Assembly (NCBI GenBank): GCA_020536535.1
Contig: JAHLWZ010000615.1
Location: 18,027-82,026 of the forward strand
Direction of reading: 5' to 3'
Length of the DNA stretch: 64,000 nucleotides
Source of the DNA: Pelomyxa schiedti
Taxonomy: Eukaryota; Evosea; Pelobiontida; Pelomyxidae
Shown here: in pieces, positions 24,960-35,000 of the stretch
How the letters are laid out: the number at the start of each line of letters is the position of its first letter
How positions within the stretch are numbered: the first letter of the stretch is position 1
The notes under the pieces: generated by a model
What the model was told of the DNA's origin: nothing
Database searches by the model: none
Seen by the model: the letters and a program-made list of their open reading frames with translations, nothing else
Translations under genes and position numbers: made by a program

Positions 24960-25859
24960 GTCATTTGCACTGCAGTTGTTATGATGAAGAATACAAGACA
25001 GGTTTGACTTACAAAACTAACGCTGTGCCTCACTGAACTATAGTAACGAACCAAGATTAGCTACTTAAGGGACACAAACAAACTGCGCATGCACCAAATA
25101 CAGTGCGGCTCCCTAGCTCTTCTTTTGCTTGCCTTTTCACACTCCCGCCTCCACCTCGCAAAATTGAGGTCCTGTTGCCCAAATTTCCTTTCAGCGGTTT
25201 GAGTGAAAAAATTTTTTCCACAAAAATGCCTGTTCAGAGGAGGCCGCAGAAAGGACTTTAATTACGCATAGGGTTGCGGGTGTAACTACGATGGTGAAGA
25301 GAGACTGCAGTTACGATGCACTGCTCCGTGGAACGGTCACAGTGTAACTGGTACACGAGCGGTGCAGGTGGCACCGCCTCGCTTTGGCCCAATGTAGGCA
25401 ACAACCCCCCCACAAAGGCACCCCAACACCCGCATGATAGACTGCCACACCGACACACGTAACACTGCACAGTAAGTAAGTATCGGGGCCGTTGGCAACA
25501 GAAAAACAATTTGTGTGATTGTTCCCACACGGAACACCCCAGGTGTGCTGTGCACACAATAGAATGCGCAGCAGGACAAAACGACGGGATGGGGTTTCCT
25601 TGTTTGGACTCCAACACCTGTCTTTTCCCCGGCCTTCCTCTGTCCTGCAAAATTTGTTTCACGACTGTAAATGACATTCTTTTGATTTCTGTACTTTTAA
25701 TTTACTTCTATCCAGAACCACACGTAATGCCTTGTGTAGTAGGTGTTGGACTTGGGTTTCTTTAGTGGTGAGAAAACGGACTGGTAGGTGTCCAGCAGCA
25801 AGTCTTTGCGCTCTTCAGTTTTGTTTCCACTCAGTGATGAGCTTATCTTGGTTGTATTT
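24960..25859. other. 900-bp stretch with no assigned gene
   Basis: No gene could be supported. A minus-strand ORF of 139 codons (25677-25258) and an overlapping hydrophobic 80-codon ORF (25579-25337; TITQIVFLLPTAPILTYCAV) are present, but neither resembles a known family and both are Cys-rich in a way common to shadow frames. It could hold 5' exons of the gene ending at 23151. It also holds one copy of a 25-bp sequence (25592-25616) repeated in reverse orientation at 31605-31629. Confidence 0.4.
25592..25616 (-). repeat. 25-bp dispersed repeat, copy 1
   Basis: The reverse complement of these 25 bases is identical to 31605-31629. The match has weak flanking similarity upstream (GGCCG..GAAAAG..CAGG in both). 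Origin unknown. Confidence 0.85.
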
Positions 25860-26865
25860 TTAGACTGGGATGAAAATACTGCTGGGTACCTTTAGTGCTA
25901 TCTGTGCCTTGAGGCCAGGAATTTTCACATATAATTCAACAACGGGAGAAATGGAGAAACGGAGGAGAGCCATAAAGTTACCAAGGCCAGGTATTCCAAT
26001 GGATCCTTGTAAAGCGTGTTCACAAGGCCAGCTGTAACCATAGAAAGCAACAAAGATTCGAAAGTGTTGTCTGCCCAAAGCTTCACATTGGCCAAAAAAG
26101 TGAGGTGCACGAGCAGCTGTGGGAAATTAGTAAGAGAAAACAAATGGGGTTAGCTCACTATTTATCGAGGTGGAAGGGGAAAGAGCGGATTGTATCTTTT
26201 CAAGGAATGGCTGTGCATAAGTGACCAAGTTAACAATTAACAATCTCAAAATTCCAACAAACCACGCCAGTCAAATGAGTCCAGGAAATGAACTAGATGT
26301 AGTTAGTCACATAAAGACACAGTGAAAGAAAACATGAACAAAAACACTGAGAAAGTAAGCATACAGGTTGATCCACCGGGCGCTCGTGTGTCTTTGGCTT
26401 GGCAACCCCACGGGCCACAGCGATAAGACAATCCTCGTACACGCCACGCTGTTTCTTCATTGCGGCTCCGATCAACTGCATGATGTACGCCACCTCCTTC
26501 TGTACCTTGGGCAACGCGCCCTCAATAAGGCTGATGGCAGATGCCCTACGGCTTCGCTTGTCTGTTTCTGCCCGGCATTGCTCCCTGAGACTCGCTGCTA
26601 GTTGTCTGGCTTGCTCTCCCTCCTCTGTCACTCGGCGGATCTCCTCGTCGGTTGCTTGGAGATCGAGTCGGGTCTCTCTACGCGCCGCAAGTGCACGAAT
26701 GTCACCTTCCACTTCATTTTGGAGTTGCCGAAGTTGAACGGCACTCAGTGATGCAAGGTGGTCTAGCTCAGCGCGGCTGGCTCCAGGAGGCAGGGGGCCA
26801 ATGTATCGTCTCGCGGGGGTACTCGTCTGAGGACCACCGGTGTTCCAGGCATTGCAATCACTCAT
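25860..26865 (-). CDS. Coiled-coil protein with beta-rich C-terminus (unrecognised)
   Basis: Start MSDCNAWNTGGPQTSTPARR at 26865, preceded by an A-tract (AAAAAAAAACCCAG then ATG). The first exon is a charged helix: residues about 35-150 have heptad character (LSAVQLRQLQNEVEGDIRAL, AISLIEGALPKVQKEVAYIM) and read as a coiled coil. After one or more introns (from about 26370) the frame resumes with PFLEKIQSALSPSTSIN and then, after an intron near 26117-26156, a beta-type region HFFGQCEALGRQHFRIFVAF, GSIGIPGLGNFMALLRFSIS and the end IALKVPSSIFIPV. No family recognised. It starts 57 bp after the end of the next gene upstream on the same strand, and that gene has the same layout (coil then beta domain), although I see no residue-level similarity. 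Confidence 0.65.
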
Positions 26866-26921
26866 CTGGGTTTTTTTTTCTCAATTACAAAAAATTTGCT
26901 TAGGACGACGAAACGATTGTT

Positions 26922-28063
26922 CTAGTTGGGTTCAAGCAGCGAGGGAGTGACGTGTAGAGTCAACTCCAAGAGAGCTTCTTCTTGTTGGAACATAGCGACT
27001 TCAGCAGCAGACAACATGTAAACAGTCGAATAGCCCACGCTCAAATCCACAATCCTTTCCGTCTTCACTGTGAGAGAGGAGGAAGTCTTGTTGTGTGAGT
27101 CAGGGAAAGCAAGGGCTGTTCTACCTTAAATCGGCGGGCACGTTTCTTTGGAGGAACCGAACGTACCATCAACTCACGACCGGCGAACTTGAAGTGAAGT
27201 CGACTATTACCATCGGGGGTTATGAACACAGTCCCAAAAGCTTCTGGTTGTGAAAACGAAGGGCACCCTGTAACTGCCAGCTGAAACACGAACCGGCTCT
27301 CCTTCCTTGGAGTAAACTTCACCGGTTTACACAGGAATGACACTCGCGGTGTCCCTGGAAGAATATGAGACAAAGTGGAATGAAGTTTACTTACATGTAG
27401 ATATAAGACCAAAAAAACTACGGCAAACAAGCTGAAGAGTCACTCGGCTTGAGTAGGTGAGAAAGGGCAAGATAAACAGCAGAAAATTTGGCAACTGAAG
27501 AACGTTTGCTTTACACAGAGTTAGAGTGGCACCACCCTGCAGAACCCATACACTTGTACAATATCCTTCTCCACTCAGCCGGCCTGTTAACTTCACGAAT
27601 TATATCTCGCACTCCCTACTAGGTGTGAGTTTTTAACGAAATTTTCAGTTGGTTTCTATACCTGCTCTGGTTTAAGGACTTCGGTCGTTTGACAATTTCC
27701 GTCACGATAGTGGTCCAAAACATCTTGCCGTATCTTTTGTCGATCAGCATCTGCTTTCTGCATAGCCACCACCAGGTTTGTAGATAAGGAGGCAAGGTTG
27801 TTGAGATTGCGCCAGAGTTCTTTGTCCTTCTCTTCTACTTTTTCACGTTCCCCAACAAGCTCTTCCAGCTCTAATTCTGCTTTCTCTGCCTCCCCCACGT
27901 ACCTGTCTCGATTTGCCTCGGCCCCACGAAGAAAGGAGGATCGCAGTGCGACGGCGTTGTCGTACTGACGCTGGTCTTCAAGTAGGGCGTTCAGTTGTGC
28001 CCTCAGTGTAAGAAGCTTGGCAATCTCAGCGCGACAATCCGGATCCATATGGCGTCGTATCAT
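26922..28063 (-). CDS. Second coiled-coil / beta-domain protein (unrecognised)
   Basis: Start MIRRHMDPDCRAEIAKLLTL at 28063; MDPDCR at 28048 is an alternative. Exon 1 is a coiled coil of about 130 residues (KAELELEELVGEREKVEEKD, LSTNLVVAMQKADADRQKIR). The later exons switch to strand-rich sequence: GRLSGEGYCTSVWVLQGGAT, SRVTLQLVC, then TPRVSFLCKPVKFTPRKESR, FGTVFITPDGNSRLHFKFAG and, after an intron ending at about 27062, TERIVDLSVGYSTVYMLSAA. The protein ends TPSLLEPN. An A-tract of nine followed by CCC lies just upstream of the start, as for the neighbouring coiled-coil gene. Introns near 27600-27660, 27360-27410 and 27062-27126. No known family matched by eye. The exon 1/exon 2 junction was not resolved in phase. 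Confidence 0.6.
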
Positions 28064-28368
28064 CTCTCGCTGTTGGGTTTTTTTTTTTTAGATCCACACA
28101 CTTTCTATTTTAAATTTTGATGGGCGGTTCTGCCAGGCAGGGGAGTAACGACAGAAAGGTCCAAACATAAAAAAGTAACTTTTGTCGAACTTTCTCTCAT
28201 CCCTCCCCTGGCCAGGGGTGGGCAAAAACAGCACTCAGAGGCGGAATTTCGGCACTGCCAAATGAGAAACGTCACTCAGTTCCAAGGCGGAGCAGATACC
28301 CGGATGGTGTAGCCACCCTGTGTACTGGGTTAGAGGAAATACAATGCAGGTATGTATCAGTGGGTTGG

Positions 28369-29828
28369 TTACCGTTGAATGAAGTTGGAACCAATCATTT
28401 CCCACAGGTGAAACTGAACCCCAAGCCCAGACATGTGCAGCTTTTTTTTGAGGACCCTCTGTTTATGTGAGCGTAATTAGGCAAGAAGAATAAAGCTGGG
28501 TACTAACCTCCTCCAGCATTTCATGAAACCTTGTGTGGGATAGGGCATCACACAGTTCTTGGCGTCCGTTTTGTATCATAGATAGAATAGGGCCGGCATA
28601 GGGAACAGAAAATCGGTAAATGTCAACATCAAGCTGTACAATAACCCCAGCATGCATCAGGAGTCTATGTCTCAGATGAGAGGTGAAGACCATTATTTTG
28701 AAGGTGTTTTACGTGATGTCTCGGTCTTCCAGTACAAAGCCATTGTAAGACAGTGCTTCAGACAATTCCTTGAAGGATGTGTCACAAGTTTTCAATGTTT
28801 CTAAGCATCCTAGCAGCTGTTCTTCTGGTTTTAAAAACCACACCCAAGAAAGGGGATTTGCTTACCGAATACGCAGTATCTGGAGTTGCCTACAGCAGGA
28901 CTTGAGCAACAGGTTTTATCCATTGTGGTTGACGAACTAGAACTGCCCTCACTCAGAGGGTGCTCTTCTTGATCATGGGATTTAAATGATTCTACAGAGG
29001 TCTGGAGGGCTCTACGGTAATCATCCAAGAGGAGAATGGCACAATCGGGAGATGGAACAGAAATATTGAAAATTCGAATGGTGTTGTTTTCTACAAGTAC
29101 TGCCTGTTTTTTGTGTTGCCTTAGGAAAAGAAAAGTCGTTCAATTGTGGTCTGGAGAGCAGTCAATTAGGTGCTGAAATAGTCAAAAACACATGCCATAC
29201 AAGGTCCTTGTCAGCAGCCGTTCTATCTTTTGAAAGGCTATAAACTTGTGATCGAAGGCAAAACGGCGGTCTTGGAGTAGGGTCATTCTAGTAGAAGTCA
29301 TTCACATCAAAAAGAGTTTGTATGGCATGCCCGATTACCTCTGCAGGAGGTAGCTCATTTCGCAAAATATTCAAGACCACTTCGATGTCAGATGGGAAGT
29401 CCTCCTCATTCAGGTCATCCACCCTAACACATACTGCATATTCTTTTAGATTGTTTTATACGGTGTGCGTTTGCAATCCAACTTTTCTAAATGCACAGAT
29501 GCATCAAAATTTTAAAAAACATCTAGAAGTTAAAAGGAAAACACAAATAGCCAAAGTAGGTAGTTGTTAGCATCACCAGTGTGGCTATTTTCATCAGTAG
29601 CAGCACTGGGCTGCTGTTCCCTTTGTTCATGTGCAGCTACTCGAGGCCTCGCTGAACGTGGTGACTGTTGTCAATTGTTGAAAAAAAAAAGTCACTTGAC
29701 GGGCATTATCAACACACTTTGGGGGAGCAAATCGACAATAACATCTTGTCAGCCACCAATTTTTGGGGACTGGGCTTGTCGCATCTGGCCTTCTTGGGCT
29801 TGGACGGTGTCGCCTGCTCTGACGCCAT
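28369..29828 (-). CDS. STK19-like winged-helix protein
   Basis: Related to STK19, which despite its name is a winged-helix DNA-binding protein acting with TFIIH in transcription-coupled repair. Start MASEQATPSKPKKARCDKPS, a basic nuclear-type N-terminus. Conserved parts: VDDLNEEDFPSDIEVVLNIL, QAVLVENNTIRIFNISVPSP then DDYRRALQTSVESF (the Asp-Asp-Tyr after a Ser-x-Pro), SFKELSEALSYNGFVLEDRD, HRLLMHAGVIVQLDVDIYRF followed by SVPYAGPILSM and NGRQELCDALSHTRFHEMLE. The last exon, after an intron ending near 28450, gives KKKLHMSGLGVQFHLWEMIG and the stop at 28369, matching the family's C-terminal helix. A Ser-rich acidic insert (EEHPLSEGSSSSS) splits the middle. Family level is fairly certain. Confidence 0.8.
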
Positions 29829-29948
29829 CACCGTAACGATTTTCTCTTCGCCGATAGATCGGCTGCACGTTCTCAATGCGGAAATTACGAATGAACGAGA
29901 TAACTCGATTTAAAATTTTTGATTTCGGGCTTGGGTGGGTTTTTTTAC

Positions 29949-31505
29949 TTACAAGTACGAGAGTACTTGTATTGCCTCAGAGGAAGAGGGGTTACTGCCG
30001 TGATAGATGGTGACTGTGCCTTTGATTACGTTGTAAATGAATGTGGCGAGGGTGATTGAGGTGTCTGGAGGTGTTGCCGTACGGTAAATAGGCCACTGTG
30101 AATCCTGATTATATAGAGGGCTTGTTAGATACTGGAGTGGAAGCTGTGTTTTCACTACAGACCTGTGTGTCTCCGAGGATAGCTAGTACTTGGTCATATG
30201 ACATAGGCTCTCCTATTTCCAACATGCGCTGGTATCTATGTATGGTGCTGTTTCCGGGGCTCTGCGGTACATCCAGTCTGAGGTAGTGGTTGGTGTGTTC
30301 ATAGTATCCGCCAACTTCCACATCATGAATGTCAACCTCTGGAGATGTTAGTGAGGAGTTCCTTTCCGTATTCAGTCACACTTGTTGAATGTGTCTCAAT
30401 GTTCACCACGCGACTGCCATCAAGTGAGATCAAATTGGTACTGAAACCCAGTGCAATGCTGTCTGGTGTGGCCCGGTTAACAAGATCGTTCATATCCACT
30501 GAATTAAGCATGTCTCTGTAAACGTGTATTAGAATACTGGTGAACCGTTTGTAGGATACCTATTAATAAAATAGCGAGCTCTCCCACCAACTACAACATC
30601 ATTTGGAGGTAGTGCGTTGCATGAGAAGGCAATGCTATCTGTCCAGCCCGTCGCAAAACCAGGAATATGTGCTAAAAGAGGATTGGCATAGGTTTGGGGA
30701 GTTGCATGTTACCAGTGTAAGTTAAAGCAGTGAAATGCCTCGAGCACTTCACATCGTCGCACCAAAGTTGTGTGGCACTTAACACGAATAGACCTTTAAG
30801 GGTATCAAAACGCGTAGATGTTTGCTTGAATATTACCAGAGACGTAATCAGGGCCACCATCCTCATTGTGCGCTACAAGTTTCATATTGTACATATCATT
30901 GGCAAGGATATCCGAGCAGTGACCTGCAGAGGCCTGATCCTGACCCTGATCAATGAGTGTTTCAATTTCTATGCAAGTCAGGAGAAGGTAAAATTCAGTA
31001 CTGCAAAAACCAGGTTCAAGTGCCAAAAGCATTAAATCCGTAAACTGCACTTTTGCCCCGTCAGCAAGGCCTTGCAGTTCATCAATTGCATCAGGGTAAA
31101 ACATTTGATTTTTAGTGAGGAACTGTTAAAAGTTGTTACTCTGGTTAACGTTTAGGTAGGATGTTCAAACTGTGTTGTATTCATCAATATGGTCATAGTA
31201 CCAAGGGTACAACGTGTCAGGTAGGTCACGATTGCTGTTTTTTGCGTTTGGTGTGTTAAAACGCAAGTGTATGTGCATACATTGACATGAACTCAGCAAT
31301 TGAGGATGCACGACTTACTCCAACTTGGTACCCAAGCTGTAATGGCATCAATCCCCCGACAGAAAAAAAAAAAGGGCGTCGTACGTACGTCATACGGGGT
31401 GGATGCAACAACAGACAGCATCACCAGTGACTGTTGTGCCACAATCCCATAACTCATACACGTCAACACAACCCCCACAAACACGTTTCGGTTAAACCCA
31501 ACCAT
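29949..31505 (-). CDS. C45-family acyl-CoA:6-APA-type acyltransferase / amidohydrolase
   Basis: N-terminal nucleophile hydrolase of the peptidase C45 group (fungal isopenicillin acyltransferase and many uncharacterised eukaryotic relatives). Start MVGFNRNVFVGVVLTCMSYG resembles a signal peptide, so the product may be secreted or lysosomal. Family landmarks in order: LGYQVGVSRASSIAEFMSMY, YPDAIDELQGLADGAKVQF, AGHCSDILANDMYNMKLVAH followed by NEDG (the Cys here is the expected nucleophile), PGFATGWTDSIAFSCNALPP, VVGGRARYFINR, EHTNHYLRLDVPQSPGNST and, near the end, TSITLATFIYNVIKGTVTIY. In active enzymes the chain is cleaved before the Cys; here about 120 residues precede it. Small introns throughout. 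The substrate is unknown; beta-lactam synthesis should not be assumed. Confidence 0.82.
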
Positions 31506-31604
31506 AGATAGATAGAATCGGTGATTCTCCGAATTGATTGTTGTGGAAAACGAAATTGAATCAGAGGAAGGTGTTGGCCGCAGAAAAGTCGCAGGCAACT
31601 CGTC

Positions 31605-31629
31605 TGTTGGAGTCCAAACAAGGAAACCC
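31605..31629 (+). repeat. 25-bp dispersed repeat, copy 2
   Basis: Identical to the reverse complement of 25592-25616. It sits between two divergent genes (starts at 31505 and about 31662), a position that could be promoter sequence. Confidence 0.85.
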
Positions 31630-31661
31630 TTTTTCCACTACTTTTGGAAACCACTGTGGGA

Positions 31662-33525
31662 ATGAGTAAGAGGGAACATCCCACAAGTACTAGTGCGAGC
31701 AGGGATACAGGGGCACACAGCGACGTGGTAGTTGCTGGGGCAGGGAGTGCGGTTCAAAACAAGAGCCGAAGGGTTGCACCCACTGGCGCCGCCAAGGTGC
31801 CACAAACGGATACTGAAAGGCACACCGTAGTTCCCTTGAAGGGTTCGTCTTGTTGTGTTTCGGCAGTGGTGCTTGGCAATTATGGGCCACCGTGTCTGTT
31901 TGTTTCATTGTTTTTTTTTTAGGCTCTCACATAGTTATTTTTTTTTTTTTGTTTTAGTATGCACTACAAATTGGCAGCATGTTTGGTACTTGGTTGCCAC
32001 ACATACCCAGGTAGACCCAAGGGACTTGATTTCATGTATTTCTTTCTCCCTTTTGCATTTGCATACCAAACAACTTACTGGAGTTCTGTGGTTACTTTTT
32101 GTTTCTCACAGTGGGAAAAACCTGCTCTGATATGAGAACCTTCATTGCTGGGCCTATGATGGCTCCGATTTGGGAGAAGCTACTTAACAGGTATTGACTT
32201 TTTTCCCTTGTTTAGTATTGTTATTAGTTACTTTCACAAATAGTGCTTTGGATTCGTCTATTCCCATAGGGAAAAAGTGTGTACAAGAAGTACTCCAAAA
32301 AGCACCTTTATACCGACAGTGTGCCCCCTTCTGGGATGGGATGGATTTTATTGCCAAGTGCAAGTGTGTAACTAGGGTAAATCAAACCCAATTGTTTTCT
32401 GAAGACGCCTATAGAAACAACGCCCTGTTACCAGCTATTGAACAGTGCCTCGACGGGTTTATTGGTAGTGAGCCCTCCAAAAACATGAGGCGTGCACGCA
32501 ATGAAGCTCTTTCGTCCCTTCTGGCTTTGATTACACCTGCTTTGTCACTCAAAGTTGTCACACCTCCTTTTTGAGACATTTTTCCAACCCCCATAAGAAA
32601 GGTACTGAAAAGGAAAATCAAAGTGTGACACAGAGTAGACTCTTGGGACGACCTGCAATGCTGCCAGTGGATAAGTGGCCCACAGAATGTCTGCTATTAC
32701 TCCCAATTGCCAATTTCTAATTGTAACTTTAGCGGAAGAAAAGTTCTACATACCCTTCCAATGCCAAATTAATTTTCAAGAGATAACAGAGGCTGTTCCC
32801 TTTGCAAGATTTCTCATACCGAGTATCCAAAAAACACCTAGCAAAGGGCTTTTGGTCTTGTTCCATGATATCGACACACAAAACAGTGCTTGCTTCTTCT
32901 ACACTCCTGAGCAGTTTCCACAGCTTGAGGTGTTTTATTCTTCATTGTCCTTCATGTTTTTTTTTCTTAAAGTTCAACAGGCCAGAGTCACACCCAGTGA
33001 CAAATTGCTGGGTCACATGAAAGAAAGTGAACAGGAACCTGGGTTCATTCAGTTCCAGATGGCTTTGTCAATTCCACCAGGTCGAAATGTGACTCCAAAT
33101 CCAGGTTGATTCCCAAGCTACTTTCATTTATTTCTAAATTTGTCTGTACTTCCTCACATCTACAGTTGAGAACATTTTTTCCAATCTGAGCGAAAAAGCT
33201 GGAGAGGAAGGAGGGGAGTGCTCCATGGATGATGTTTCTGATGCGTGGCTTAACCTTGAAAATGATCAGTTCTGCACTGGAGGTTCTTTCTCATTCCTTT
33301 GCCAAGAGCACATTCCCACACTGAACTTGTTGAAACCATATAGGGCCTGGGATGTTTTGCTACATGCATGCCCCAGCAAATGAGACCACATTTGAGACCT
33401 GTTTCATGCAACTTGACTCTAATCCACTTGGTACAGAACTTGACTTCTGTGGTGATGGGACAGCCTATTGGGATGTGTCATTTGATACAAAACCTCCGAC
33501 TGCCTCTCTGTCCTATGACTGCTAA
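31662..33525 (+). CDS. Cys-containing multi-exon protein (unrecognised)
   Basis: No family recognised. An upstream exon MSKREHPTSTSASRDTGAHS... splices in phase (donor near 31891, acceptor 31957) to MHYKLAACLVLGCHTYPVGK; alternatively translation begins at this second Met (31959), which would make a short signal-peptide-like start. Then TCSDMRTFIAGPMMAPIWEK, a frame-consistent exon GKKCVQEVLQKAPLYRQCAP with FWDGMDFIAKCKCVTR, then PTESEEKFYIPFQCQINFQE, SKGLLVLFHDIDTQNSACFF, ENIFSNLSEKAGEEGGECSM, and the last exon FCTGGPGMFCYMHAPANETT to PTASLSYDC. Cysteines are frequent and N-glycosylation sites occur (NQT, NET), which fits an extracytoplasmic protein. The chain of seven phase-compatible junctions supports a real gene; function is unknown. 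Confidence 0.5.
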
Positions 33526-33648
33526 TTCATTTAAAAAAAAAAACAAGTTGCCAGCAATATCTTTTGTACAAACACTCTACACAAACTATTTTTGTGCATG
33601 CAGTGTGCCAAAATACAAAAAGGTGGATGGGACCTCAAGGGGCATTGG

Positions 33649-34908
33649 TCACCAGTCTTTGATCTCAACCCTGAGTAGTGAAGGTTTTACATTGGTGACA
33701 GGAGTGGCTGATGAAAGTAAGCCAACTGAAGAAATTGAAGTGGTGGTTGTGTTGAGTGTTGTGACTGTTGCATTTTGAACACAGCCACATATTGCCTCGG
33801 CTACCTCCTGGCACTCAGATAGCTTTCTGAATCCCACAAGGAGTTTGTTGTTTCTTGGCCACGCAACTCTGTTGAAGAGAATACTGTAGCCCTTGTAGTA
33901 AGCTAAAATTGCAGGAGTTCCAACTGTAACACTCGGTTAGAAAAGTGGACTTTTTTTTTGGTAAGTACCTATTAGGTCTCCGCAAAAAGAAGGCTAAAAA
34001 TGTAAAAACAGGCTTATTAGTTGGGCTTTGTTGCAGGGAAAGAGGCTTACATATTTCTCGTGATTTACAAAATACACAAGTATGTGATGCGTGTCCGTGA
34101 GTTTCTTTAGATTGGTGAATCTGCGTGAATGGTCAAAGAGGGGAAAAAAAAAAGAGAGAGAGATTGAAGAATAACCCCATCACATAAAATAAACATTCCA
34201 TGATATATATACATATATACCCCACTGATTCAAATAACACAGCAGAAACATCCATAATATCTCCACACAACACACACAATTGAACGCAAGGAGGGTTCCA
34301 CTGGACCCCGACAGCCACGATTATGGGCCGGGCCTCCTCGCCCTCTCCCTCCCGGTCCCTATCGCGCTCCCCTTGCCCTTGCACCCCCACCTCGCTCTTC
34401 ACCGCAGCCAACACCGCCTCCAGCTCCGTGAACTCGGTGTCGCCCTTGAGCCCCTCGAGCAGCTCCGCGACGGCCGTCGCGGGCGGGGCCACCACCACCG
34501 GCGGCGTCGTCGAGCCCCCCGCCGCCGCAGCCCCGCCCCCTGTCTTGAGCGCGGTGATGCCCGCGAGGGCCGCGCTCGTGACGCAGCCCATGGACCGCGG
34601 GGAGATGGGGAGGTTCTGGGCCGCGGACGACGTGGAGCGGGGCCGCGACGAGGGCAGGTACATGCTGGCAGCCGTCCCCGGCGACGTAGACATGGACGCC
34701 GCCGACTGGTGCTGCAGAGCCGTGGCTATGATGTCATTGGTGTACTCGGGGAAGCTCTGTACTCTGCGTGGTTGTTGTGGTTGGTGTGGTTGGTGTGTGT
34801 GGGTATGGTTTATTGGTTTTGTAGAGTGCGTTACGGGGAGGGGAGAGTGTACCCCAGTTGTTTCTTTTTCGATACATGGGTGGGGAGGATGGCCTTGGCT
34901 TTATCCAT
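33649..34908 (-). CDS. Unrecognised protein with a CxxC motif
   Basis: Start MDKAKAILPTHVSKKKQLG at 34908, 93 bp from the divergent RhoGAP start. After an intron: SFPEYTNDIIATALQHQSAA, followed by an Ala/Gly/Pro/Ser stretch and a helix ATAVAELLEGLKGDTEFTEL, then Arg/Asp/Glu repeats. Past a long T-rich intron (about 34120-34280) the conserved-looking part begins: HGHASHTCVFCKSREISFFL with RRPN, then VTVGTPAILAYYKGYSILFN, RVAWPRNNKLLVGFRKLSE and ECQEVAEAICGC. The C-terminus is Thr/Ser-rich, ending VEIKDW. The His/Cys cluster could bind one zinc but only one CxxC pair is clear. Strand choice is supported by splice-phase agreement over three introns; the opposing plus-strand ORFs in the GC-rich part are shadows. 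I cannot name a family. Confidence 0.55.
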
Positions 34909-35000
34909 AGTGATTGCTTCCTTGTGTCTCTTCGGGGAATTGACAATGAAAAGAAAAGACCATCACAAAAAAAAGCCGGCAAGACGAAGGAAATTCGAAG

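Noticed and set aside
25258-25677. Cys-rich 139-codon minus-strand ORF as a zinc protein
   Set aside because: Cys spacing fits no zinc motif and two other frames are equally open.
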